Shown here: positions 1 to 6,341 of the stretch, one piece after another
Layout of the letters: the number at the start of each line of letters is the position of its first letter
Numbering within the stretch: position 1 is the stretch's first letter
Origin: an uncultured Collinsella sp.
Lineage (GTDB): Bacteria > Actinomycetota > Coriobacteriia > Coriobacteriales > Coriobacteriaceae
Reading direction: 5' to 3'
DNA: 33,564 nucleotides
NCBI GenBank assembly: GCA_902464965.1
Contig: CABQLI010000015.1
Coordinates: 1 to 33,564 of the forward strand
Translations under genes and position numbers: made by a program
Notes under the pieces: model-generated
Seen by the model: the letters and a program-made list of their open reading frames with translations, nothing else
Database searches by the model: none
Told to the model about the DNA's origin: nothing

Positions 1-1
1 C

Positions 2-184
2 AAGAAGAACCTCGAGATGCGCGTTGAGGCCGAGAACGGCGCCACCGCCGGCAAGACCGATCTTGCTAAGCGCGCCAAGGCCGCTGGCCTCGATGCCATC
101 CACGATACCGTGCACGAGATGGCTCGCGACGAGGCTCGTCACGGCAAGGCTTTCGCCGGCCTGCTCAAGCGCTACTTTGGCTAA
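2..184 (+). CDS. Rubrerythrin-like protein, C-terminal fragment
   Basis: Only the last 60 residues are inside the window and the start lies upstream. The visible part ends in a helix carrying HEMARDEARHGKAF, an E-x6-E/D-x2-H arrangement like the second iron-binding half of the rubrerythrin ferritin-like four-helix bundle. These proteins are cytoplasmic diiron peroxidases that remove hydrogen peroxide in anaerobes. The gene ends in TAA and is followed 36 bases later by a clear intrinsic terminator. The rubredoxin domain cannot be seen: if present it is upstream, because nothing Cys-rich follows the helix. Family assignment is fairly sure; whether it is a classical or reverse rubrerythrin cannot be told. 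Confidence 0.72.
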   Translation, partial: KKNLEMRVEAENGATAGKTDLAKRAKAAGLDAIHDTVHEMARDEARHGKAFAGLLKRYFG

Positions 185-220
185 GCCAATCGCCTGAGAC
201 ATAACCTCTGGCTCGATGAG

Positions 221-248
221 GCCCGGACCGCATGGTTCGGGCCTTTTT
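221..248 (+). terminator. Intrinsic terminator of the rubrerythrin gene
   Basis: A 9-bp stem (GCCCGGACC paired with GGTTCGGGC, one G-U pair) with a GCAT loop is followed directly by CTTTTTGT. It lies just after the rubrerythrin stop. Confidence 0.85.
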
Positions 249-313
249 GTGTCTCGAGGACTCGTTAACGCCCTGAAATAGGACCGCCTTCGGCATCAGT
301 TTCTCGTCAAAAA

Positions 314-436
314 CTAAGTGAGTAGACTTTTTGGAACTTGCCGAGCTGACCATCCGTATTGCTTTATAAAGTCGCAGGTAAATGACTTGTTTCAAAACGG
401 CCTGGTCGCCAAAGCGCCAAAAGCCTACTCACTTAG
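314..436. repeat. Palindromic repeat element, copy 1
   Basis: The element starts CTAAGTGAGTAGACTTTTTGG and ends with the near inverse CCAAAAGCCTACTCACTTAG, giving inverted ends of about 20 bp. It matches a second copy at 1735-1855 in the same orientation over exactly 121 aligned bases, with 24 differences by eye and no gaps (about 80% identity). Conservation is highest at the ends and in the block GCCTGGTCGCCAAAG. The stop codon and last four codons of the minus-strand gene at 425 lie inside its right end. It looks like a small non-coding REP or MITE-like element; no transposase is nearby. Confidence 0.8.
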
Positions 437-1552
437 AACCGCAGCCGTCCACGAACGAGCTGTTTTGAGTCTAACGGGCATCTTTCCGTCGATTACCCCC
501 AATTTTGTCCAGTCAATGAATAGTTCAGACCGGAGTAACGTCTCAGCCGTTTGCTCATCCGAGCTTTTATCACGATATTCAGCATCGAGCATCCTGCATA
601 CGGCCTTAACGATCGCGCGGAATCTATCCTCATCGGATATCTGCCTGTATGTCAGGAGAAGTACATCGTAGCCCATGGCTTGAAGGGCTGTCATGCGGTC
701 AGCGTCACGCAAGCCATCCCCTGCGCGTCCGTGCGAGGCCTTTCCCTGACATTCAATGGCCACCTGTCGCCTGCCGTCCGGCGAAGACAAAAGTAGATCG
801 ATATACACACGGGACTTTCCCACAATCGCTCGAGCACTTGTGCTTAACGTCACTTCGACATTGAGCTCTATACCGCAAAACCCTTCGCCTCCCAAGGCTC
901 GCGGCAGTCCAAGCAACAAATACGCCTCGACCTCAAAAGGCGACGCGGCACCCAATGGAACGAGTTGTGATACCGCCATAAATCTATTGCCGTAACGCAT
1001 CCCGCAAACATCTGAACAAAAACGGTCAAGGTCTCCGCCCAAAACCAAAGCGTCTCGACGCCATAAATTTGAGGCAGTGCCGTCCTCGGACGGGCAGCGC
1101 ACCCAACCGAACGTTGTCGAAATCGCACCTGAATCAATTGCACGCCTAAGCTCCGCCTCAAGTGCCGCCGGCAGAGCGCACACCGCAAACAAGCCACACA
1201 TCTCCGCCAATACCAAAAGAAGCTGAAGATCCGTCAGATGCCGCGACATGATGAATGCCGTCAGCAGAGGAGACGTAACCAAAAACCCATGCTCCGTTTC
1301 CAGCACGGATTCCCTGGGGAGCTCACCAAGAAACAGCCGCTGCCTAATGCTGGCAGGACAAGTCCGTTTGTTTCTCGTCCGAACCAATGTATACAACGGA
1401 AAGCCGAACACAACCGCAGCCGTCGGGTTACGGGCGAGGTCATATCGCTGCCGGTCTTCTTCCGGCCGTGGAAGCGGCGGACATAGAGCGCGGACCTGAG
1501 GGGGCAAACGCCAATACCTAAAAGCCGATATGTCACAAAGTAGATCCTTCAT
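425..1552 (-). CDS. DUF559/AbiEi-like protein with PD-(D/E)XK-type nuclease domain
   Basis: This protein of about 375 residues ends in a predicted endonuclease-fold region. YIDLLL carries an Asp, 15 residues later comes IECQG (E-x-Q), then H, D-x-D-R and GYDVLLLTY. This order matches Vsr/DUF559-like PD-(D/E)XK nucleases with Gln in place of Lys. The middle contains SPFEVEAYLLLGLPRALGG, a segment typical of actinobacterial proteins that join an AbiEi-type antitoxin-like N-terminus to DUF559. No AbiEii toxin partner is adjacent. ATG at 1552 or GTG at 1558 could start it and neither has a good ribosome site. It is flanked by two copies of a palindromic repeat, one supplying its stop codon. Base composition looks less GC-rich than the neighbours, suggesting transfer. 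Target and role are unknown. Confidence 0.6.
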   Translation of the reverse strand: MKDLLCDISAFRYWRLPPQVRALCPPLPRPEEDRQRYDLARNPTAAVVFGFPLYTLVRTRNKRTCPASIRQRLFLGELPRESVLETEHGFLVTSPLLTAFIMSRHLTDLQLLLVLAEMCGLFAVCALPAALEAELRRAIDSGAISTTFGWVRCPSEDGTASNLWRRDALVLGGDLDRFCSDVCGMRYGNRFMAVSQLVPLGAASPFEVEAYLLLGLPRALGGEGFCGIELNVEVTLSTSARAIVGKSRVYIDLLLSSPDGRRQVAIECQGKASHGRAGDGLRDADRMTALQAMGYDVLLLTYRQISDEDRFRAIVKAVCRMLDAEYRDKSSDEQTAETLLRSELFIDWTKLGVIDGKMPVRLKTARSWTAAVLSE

Positions 1553-1635
1553 ACGCACAGGAAACCACGAATTTCAACCCAGTTAGTCACGCATTGGCGC
1601 GAACGCACCAAAAATGGCACCGAACGGACTGCTAA

Positions 1636-1701
1636 GTTTTCAACAGCCCTCCCCAACTGACCAAAAGCTTGCCAAGAGTTGGACGAAGTCCTGTTGAAAA
1701 C
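1636..1701. repeat. Nested hairpin upstream of the nuclease-like gene
   Basis: An 11-bp perfect inverted repeat (GTTTTCAACAG at 1636-1646, CTGTTGAAAAC at 1691-1701) encloses a second stem (CCAACT with AGTTGG). On the plus strand it is followed by CCTATTTTTT, so it could end transcription in that direction. It sits between the nuclease-like gene start and repeat copy 2. Confidence 0.6.
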
Positions 1702-1734
1702 CCTATTTTTTCGCATGCGGAAGCTATGCGCGGC

Positions 1735-1855
1735 AAGTGAGTAGACTTTTTGGAGCATCCCGAGCAGACCGGTCATCCTGTTTTTCAAAACCGCAGGTAG
1801 ATAGCTTGTTACAAAACTGCCTGGTCGCCAAAGTTCCAAAAGTCCACTCACTTAG
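1735..1855. repeat. Palindromic repeat element, copy 2
   Basis: This is the second copy of the element at 314-436, same orientation and same length (121 bp). The inverted ends are AAGTGAGTAGACTTTTTGGAGC and the inverse of TTCCAAAAGTCCACTCACTT. The last codons and TGA stop of the MocR gene lie in its right end (CCTAAGTGAGTGG on the minus strand), so both minus-strand genes here run into a copy at their 3' ends. Confidence 0.8.
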
Positions 1856-3284
1856 GTTGCAGAGTGCCCCCCATTAGCTGCAATTCCAAGGTATTTAGCA
1901 CGTTTGGACTCAAATCGTCATACTGTACAAGGATTCGAGTCGGATTTTCAGGGACAGACGCGCCATCGGCACACCAATAACAGTCACTGATATCGATGAA
2001 CGGAATACCTGAGCGCGTGAGGGCCCGCGCAAAAGAGCTTCCGCCCGTTCCGCGATCCGCAACCACAGTGCAGTAAAGGCCCGCGTCTGCATGCTCGATC
2101 GAGACCTCTCCTGCCGGAAATACCTTCCGCACAAGCGCCATCAGGCCATCACGCGCCTCGCGAGCACGAACGCGCACGCGGTTCACATGCCGCTCATAAT
2201 CACCCGATTCCAGCAAACGCGCCAAAGCGACCTGATCGACGGAGCTCACCGACGAGGCGTAGAAACCAAGGTTGCGCCTAAACCGCTCCATTAGCTCATC
2301 GGGCAACACCATGTACGCCAAACGCAACGCCGATGAAAGGCTCTTCGAAAACGTATTGGTGTAGATAACCGACTGGGCGGCATCGATCGACGCGAGCGCG
2401 GGAATCGGCTTGCCGGCAAGGCGAAACTCACAATCAAAGTCATCTTCGATGAGATACCGACCTGGTCGCTCGGCGGCCCAGCTCAGAAGCGCATAGCGCC
2501 GCGCAATGCTCGTCACAAGGCCAGTCGGATACTGATGGGACGGCATCAGGTGAAGGACATCGGTCCCGCTTTTCTGCAGAGTGCTCAAGTCCACGCCCTC
2601 ATCATCCAACGGGATATGTCGAACTTTGCAGCCCATAGCCTGATAGATGCGCGTCAGGCGCAAATAGCCCGGGTCCTCAACGGCATACACCTTGTCAGCG
2701 CCAAGCAACTGAACCAACATGGTATCGAGCAGCTGGGCGCCTGCACCGATAACAATGTTGTTGGGATCGACATTCATGCCTCTCGTCCCACGCAGATGGT
2801 GAGCAATTGCGCATCGCAGCCGAGCGGTGCCCTGCGCCGGTGCGGGCGAAAAGATTTCGCGCTCGTCTTCGGATGCCAGCGTCGCCCGTAGCGCGCTTTG
2901 CCAAAGCCGCGCCGCCTCCAAAGCGGAAGGAGAAAGTGCGTCGAATTGCTCGACCTGTCCGGCGGCATCATGCGCGTTGGGACCCACAGAAACGGCATCT
3001 CGGTCGATGCCCTCCGCAGTCGAAGCCAAAACCGGTGCATCCGGAAGCTCGCAAGCGTAGTAGCCACGACGCGGCATTGAGCAAATATAGCCCTCAGCGA
3101 GTAACTGGCTATATGCATTCTCGATAGTAATAACACTGATTCCCAGATGACTGGCAAAGGCGCGCTTAGACGGAAGATGCTCCCCCGCCGCAATGCGTCC
3201 AGCTACGATATCATCTCGAATTTGCTGGTAAACATACTCATAAAGCGATGCCTCGCCACGTTTTTCCAAATTGTAGTCAAGCAT
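1848..3284 (-). CDS. pdxR: MocR/PdxR-type regulator (GntR HTH plus aminotransferase-like domain)
   Basis: The 478-residue protein has a GntR winged helix at about residues 1-75 (LYEYVYQQIRDDIVAGRIAAG, then LPSKRAFASHLGIS). A class I aminotransferase-like domain fills the rest, with the PLP lysine in NTFSKSLSSALRLAY. MocR regulators of the PdxR group sense PLP and control vitamin B6 genes. Here the gene is divergent from pdxS-pdxT, which supports that role. Start ATG at 3284 follows AGGTGG at suitable spacing; an in-frame start further upstream lacks this and would run into the promoter. Two direct repeats of CTGACCTTAT lie in the divergent promoter. The stop codon is inside repeat copy 2. Confidence 0.88.
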   Translation of the reverse strand: MLDYNLEKRGEASLYEYVYQQIRDDIVAGRIAAGEHLPSKRAFASHLGISVITIENAYSQLLAEGYICSMPRRGYYACELPDAPVLASTAEGIDRDAVSVGPNAHDAAGQVEQFDALSPSALEAARLWQSALRATLASEDEREIFSPAPAQGTARLRCAIAHHLRGTRGMNVDPNNIVIGAGAQLLDTMLVQLLGADKVYAVEDPGYLRLTRIYQAMGCKVRHIPLDDEGVDLSTLQKSGTDVLHLMPSHQYPTGLVTSIARRYALLSWAAERPGRYLIEDDFDCEFRLAGKPIPALASIDAAQSVIYTNTFSKSLSSALRLAYMVLPDELMERFRRNLGFYASSVSSVDQVALARLLESGDYERHVNRVRVRAREARDGLMALVRKVFPAGEVSIEHADAGLYCTVVADRGTGGSSFARALTRSGIPFIDISDCYWCADGASVPENPTRILVQYDDLSPNVLNTLELQLMGGTLQPK

Positions 3285-3295
3285 GAGTTTGCCAC

Positions 3296-3339
3296 CTGAC
3301 CTTATCGAGCTGTTCAATCTGGTATTAAGCTGACCTTAT
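3296..3339. promoter_or_regulatory. Candidate PdxR operator: two direct repeats
   Basis: CTGACCTTAT occurs at 3296-3305 and again at 3330-3339, 34 bp start to start, about three helical turns. MocR-type regulators commonly bind spaced direct repeats in the divergent regulator/target promoter, and this is the only such repeat pair seen between pdxR and pdxS. Assignment as an operator is inference. Confidence 0.5.
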
Positions 3340-3429
3340 TATTATCTCGAAAACTGAGTATTTTGCCATACCCAGCTCCCCGATAGGATGTTCCGTCAAG
3401 CAATGCACATGCCAACCAAGGGAGCAACC

Positions 3430-4320
3430 ATGGCAGAACAGACCAGCAAGGCAGATCGCGTCAAACTCAATCGCGAGCTCGCGCAGATGCTCAAGGGCGG
3501 CGTCATCATGGACGTCACCACGCCCGAGCAGGCACGCATCGCCGAAGAGGCGGGCGCCTGCGCCGTCATGGCACTCGAGCGCATTCCGGCCGACATCCGC
3601 GCCGCAGGCGGCGTGTCGCGCATGAGCGACCCCAAGATGATCAAGGGCATTCAAGAGGCCGTCTCCATCCCCGTCATGGCCAAGTGCCGCATCGGTCACA
3701 TCGTCGAGGCGCAGGTCCTGCAGGCCATCGAGATCGATTACATCGACGAGTCCGAGGTTCTCTCCCCCGCCGATGACGTCTATCACATCGACAAGACCCA
3801 GTTTGACGTGCCGTTTGTCTGCGGCGCCCGCGATCTGGGCGAGGCACTGCGCCGTGTTGCCGAGGGCGCCACGATGATCCGCACCAAGGGCGAGCCGGGC
3901 ACGGGCGACGTCATCCAGGCTGTGCGCCACATGCGCAAGATCCAAAAGCAGATCCGCGACGTTGTTGCCCTGCGCGACGATGAGCTCTTTGAGGCAGCCA
4001 AGCAACTGCAGGTTCCGGTCGAGCTGGTGCGCGAGGTCCATGCCACGGGAAAGCTTCCCGTCGTGAACTTTGCCGCCGGCGGCGTAGCGACCCCCGCCGA
4101 CGCAGCGCTGATGATGCAGCTGGGTGCCGAGGGCGTCTTTGTCGGCTCGGGCATCTTTAAGAGCGGAGACCCTGCCAAGCGCGCCGCCGCCATCGTCAAG
4201 GCCGTGGCAAACTTCACCGATGCCAAGCTCATTGCCGAGCTTTCGGAGGACCTGGGCGAGGCCATGGTCGGCATCAACGCCGACGAGATTGAGATCATCA
4301 TGGAGGAGCGCGGGCGCTAG
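3430..4320 (+). CDS. pdxS: Pyridoxal 5'-phosphate synthase, lyase subunit PdxS
   Basis: PdxS makes PLP from ribose 5-phosphate, glyceraldehyde 3-phosphate and ammonia supplied by PdxT, in a 12+12 cytoplasmic complex. The 296-residue sequence is a typical TIM-barrel PdxS: GGVIMDVTTPEQARIAEEAGACAVMALERIPADIRAAGGVSRMSDP near the N-terminus, then MAKCRIGH, YIDESEVLSPAD, GARDLGEALRR, RTKGEPGTG and FAAGGVATPADAALMMQLGAEGVFVGSGIFKS. The family's Schiff-base lysines are present in MAKCRIGH and RTKGEPGTG. The start is ATG 3430, preceded by AAGGGAG; an ATG 42 bases upstream has no ribosome site. pdxT follows after 20 bases, so the two form an operon. Confidence 0.97.
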   Translation: MAEQTSKADRVKLNRELAQMLKGGVIMDVTTPEQARIAEEAGACAVMALERIPADIRAAGGVSRMSDPKMIKGIQEAVSIPVMAKCRIGHIVEAQVLQAIEIDYIDESEVLSPADDVYHIDKTQFDVPFVCGARDLGEALRRVAEGATMIRTKGEPGTGDVIQAVRHMRKIQKQIRDVVALRDDELFEAAKQLQVPVELVREVHATGKLPVVNFAAGGVATPADAALMMQLGAEGVFVGSGIFKSGDPAKRAAAIVKAVANFTDAKLIAELSEDLGEAMVGINADEIEIIMEERGR

Positions 4321-4340
4321 TCCAGCAGAAAGGATCGCAC

Positions 4341-4928
4341 ATGAGCGATTATGCAGACCAAACGGTCGCCGTGCTGGCGGTCCAAGGCGCTTTTGCCGAG
4401 CACGAGGCAAGACTATCCGAGCTTGGCGCACGTTGTATTGAGCTGAGGCAGGCGGCTGATTTGAAGCAGGACTTTGACCGTCTGGTACTTCCCGGCGGCG
4501 AGTCCACCGTTCAGGGCAAGCTGCTTGACGAACTGGGGATGCTCGATGCGCTTCGAGCCCGCATTGTTGAAGGCATGCCCATATTGGGAACTTGCGCCGG
4601 TTTGATTCTGTTGGCGCGCGACCTTGCCGCGCACGACGATAAGGGGACACCGCGCCTGGCAACCATGGATGTGCTCGTTGAGCGTAATGCCTACGGCAGG
4701 CAGCTCGGCAGCTTTCGAACCAAGGGGCAGGTAGCCGGCATCGACGGTGAAGTGCCGCTGACGTTTATCCGCGCGCCCCGCATCGTCGAGGTCCACGGCG
4801 ATGCCAAGGCCTTAGCGAAAGTCGACGGCCGTATCGTCGCCGCCCGTCAGGGCAACCAGCTCGGCGTAACCTTCCACCCCGAACTCGACGAAGACACCCG
4901 CCTCCACGAACTGTTCCTACAAATGTAG
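4341..4928 (+). CDS. pdxT: Pyridoxal 5'-phosphate synthase, glutaminase subunit PdxT
   Basis: PdxT hydrolyses glutamine and channels ammonia to PdxS. The 195-residue protein is a class I glutamine amidotransferase: VLAVQGAFAEHEARL at the N-terminus, LPGGEST, the nucleophile Cys in ILGTCAGLILLA, and the catalytic His-x-Glu in VTFHPELDEDTRLHELF at the C-terminus. Length matches the family. An AGAAAGGA ribosome site precedes ATG 4341. It is directly downstream of pdxS and probably shares the promoter regulated by the divergent MocR protein. It is followed by large palindromes that can end transcription. Confidence 0.96.
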   Translation: MSDYADQTVAVLAVQGAFAEHEARLSELGARCIELRQAADLKQDFDRLVLPGGESTVQGKLLDELGMLDALRARIVEGMPILGTCAGLILLARDLAAHDDKGTPRLATMDVLVERNAYGRQLGSFRTKGQVAGIDGEVPLTFIRAPRIVEVHGDAKALAKVDGRIVAARQGNQLGVTFHPELDEDTRLHELFLQM

Positions 4929-4951
4929 ACATCGAAATCAACAAACGAAAC

Positions 4952-5015
4952 GAGAGCGGATAATCTCCCACTTTAAGCTTGGATGCAGGCTCAAACCGGG
5001 AGATTATCCACTCTC
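4952..5015. repeat. Palindrome A downstream of pdxT
   Basis: Arms of 18 bp at 4952-4969 and 4998-5015 (GAGAGCGGATAATCTCCC and its inverse, one mismatch) with a 28-base loop. There is no T-run directly after it, so it may be a repeat element rather than a simple terminator. Confidence 0.75.
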
Positions 5016-5023
5016 ATGCTATG

Positions 5024-5085
5024 TAGTCGTTGGGGACGTTCTTAAACGACTAGTCAAACAAGAACGTCCCCAACGACTATCTTTT
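5024..5085 (+). terminator. Palindrome B, possible pdxT terminator
   Basis: A perfect 20-bp inverted repeat (arms 5024-5043 and 5060-5079) surrounds a 16-base loop that itself contains GACTAGTC. It is followed by TCTTTT, so on the plus strand it can act as terminator for pdxST. The arms are longer and more exact than a terminator needs. Confidence 0.65.
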
Positions 5086-5124
5086 AGCAGGTCTGGATCA
5101 TGGCAATGCCGATGTTTTGGCACC

Positions 5125-5240
5125 GACAGCGAGCGCCTACCAGAGCGAACAAATTGGCATGAAAAGAGGACGGCATAGACCTTCTGGTCATGCCGTCCTC
5201 TTTGAATGACAAGTTGTCGCTCTGGTGGGCGCGCAGCGTC
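5125..5240. repeat. Long palindrome C (about 115 bp)
   Basis: The two halves, 5125-5176 and 5190-5240, are near-complete inverse copies about 51 bases long. The inner 14 bp (AAAGAGGACGGCAT) and an outer 16 bp (GCGCCTACCAGAGCGA, one mismatch) are strongest, and GACC-TTCT-GGTC forms the tip. It could fold into one long hairpin as RNA or a cruciform as DNA. No coding sequence is involved. Confidence 0.75.
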
Positions 5241-5242
5241 AA

Positions 5243-5281
5243 CTAGTTACGCGGTTTGGTAAAACCGCGTAACCCAACTAG
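5243..5281 (-). terminator. Hairpin D at the 3' end of the RGG-protein gene
   Basis: A perfect 12-bp stem (GTTACGCGGTTT with its inverse, GGTA loop) is bordered by CTAGTT and AACTAG, which extend it. The minus-strand stop TAG at 5278-5280 lies in the outer stem. It is not followed by a strong T-run. Confidence 0.6.
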
Positions 5282-6189
5282 AAGCGGTTGCCGCGGAAGC
5301 CGCCACCGTTGCGGCCGCCACGATCGCCACCGCGACCGCCACGGTCGTTACCACGGTTGCCGCCGAAGCCGCCACGGTTGCCACCGCGATCGCCATAGCC
5401 ACCACGGTTGCCGCCAAAGCCGCCGCGACCGCCACGGTCGCCGCCACGGTCACCAAAGCCGCCACGGCCACCGCGATCGCCACCGCGACCGCCGCGGTCA
5501 CCGCCACGGCCACCGCGATCGCCAAAGCCGCCACGACCGCCACGGTCGCCGCCACGGCCACCGCGATCGTCACGACCGCCGCGAGGACCGCGGTCCTCGT
5601 CCAGGCCCATGGCGACGAGCGGAGCGATAACCTTATCGAGAGCGGCCATCAGCTCGGTGGCCTCCTCGTAAGAAAGCTCGGGCAGGAGCTTCTCCTTCTT
5701 GTTGGCAAGCTCGACCAGGCCCTCAGCGGCATCCTCGGCAGCGAAGACAACGATCTTGCGCATATCGCCCTCGGCGTCGTCGATGCGGCCGACCAGATCG
5801 GCAGCCTCGGCCTCGGCCATCAGGCCATCGAGCTCACGAAGGCGCATGCCCAGCAGGTCGGACATTTCCTTCTGCTCCATCTTGGGCTTGAGGTCAAGAA
5901 GCTTGATGGCGCGCTCGATGTTCGCCATGCGCTCGGCCTTGGCCTCCTCCTCCTTGGAAATAGCAAAGCGACGGCTACGCAGCAGGCGGGCGGCCTTCTG
6001 CATCTTGTCCATCAGCTCTTCATCATCGTAATCAACGGCGGCCTCGACAACCTCGGCCCCCTCCTCGGCGGAAACCTCGTCAGCAACCTCAACCTCGGCA
6101 GCTTCGGTCTCCACGGTCTCGACTGCCTCAACTTCGGCAGCCATGGTCTCGTTCTCGGTCTCGTTCATGATCTCTTCGTTCTCGGACAT
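5278..6189 (-). CDS. Acidic / winged-helix-like / RGG-repeat protein
   Basis: The 303-residue protein has three zones. Residues 1 to about 60 are almost all Glu, Ala, Val and Asp and look disordered. Residues about 62-195 are helical and charged, with AIKLLDLKPKMEQKEMSDLLGMRLRELDGLMAEAEAADLV resembling a small winged helix. Residues 199-303 contain 20 RGG triplets spaced by Asp, Asn, Phe or Tyr and end RGNRF. RGG tails bind RNA and promote condensates in eukaryotic proteins and on some bacterial RNA helicases, but here no helicase or RRM domain is present. An AAGGAG site precedes ATG 6189. Function is not known; an RNA-binding or translation-linked role is a guess from composition. Confidence 0.8.
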   Translation of the reverse strand: MSENEEIMNETENETMAAEVEAVETVETEAAEVEVADEVSAEEGAEVVEAAVDYDDEELMDKMQKAARLLRSRRFAISKEEEAKAERMANIERAIKLLDLKPKMEQKEMSDLLGMRLRELDGLMAEAEAADLVGRIDDAEGDMRKIVVFAAEDAAEGLVELANKKEKLLPELSYEEATELMAALDKVIAPLVAMGLDEDRGPRGGRDDRGGRGGDRGGRGGFGDRGGRGGDRGGRGGDRGGRGGFGDRGGDRGGRGGFGGNRGGYGDRGGNRGGFGGNRGNDRGGRGGDRGGRNGGGFRGNRF

Positions 6190-6341
6190 GAGACTCCTTC
6201 TTGGCCCTCTCGGGCATCATCGCCCCATTCGCGGGGCCCGTCGCGCACTCTTTGCGCTTTAAACATTCATGCCTCTCGGCAAAACGTCCATTAGTTTATG
6301 GTGTCGTCATCTAATCTAGCTGCAGAATCTATGTGCACACA

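Noticed and set aside
1549..1851. A 100-residue minus-strand frame between repeat copy 2 and the nuclease-like gene
   Set aside because: Most of it translates the palindromic repeat and the hairpin. There are no conserved features; it could only be a leader, which is not supported.
314..1855. Integron-like cassette with attC sites
   Set aside because: The gene-plus-palindrome order is similar, but the repeats lack the GTTRRRY and RYYYAAC core boxes and no integrase is present.
3325..4662. Long minus-strand reading frame opposite pdxS-pdxT
   Set aside because: It is antisense to two certain genes, has no recognisable domain, and arises from GC-rich codon bias.
5281..5600. CRISPR-like or tandem-repeat array
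   Set aside because: The repetition is the codon repeat of the RGG tail; there are no spacer units of constant length.
5256..5630. His/Arg-rich plus-strand frame opposite the RGG tail
   Set aside because: It is a by-product of the repeated RGG codons on the other strand.
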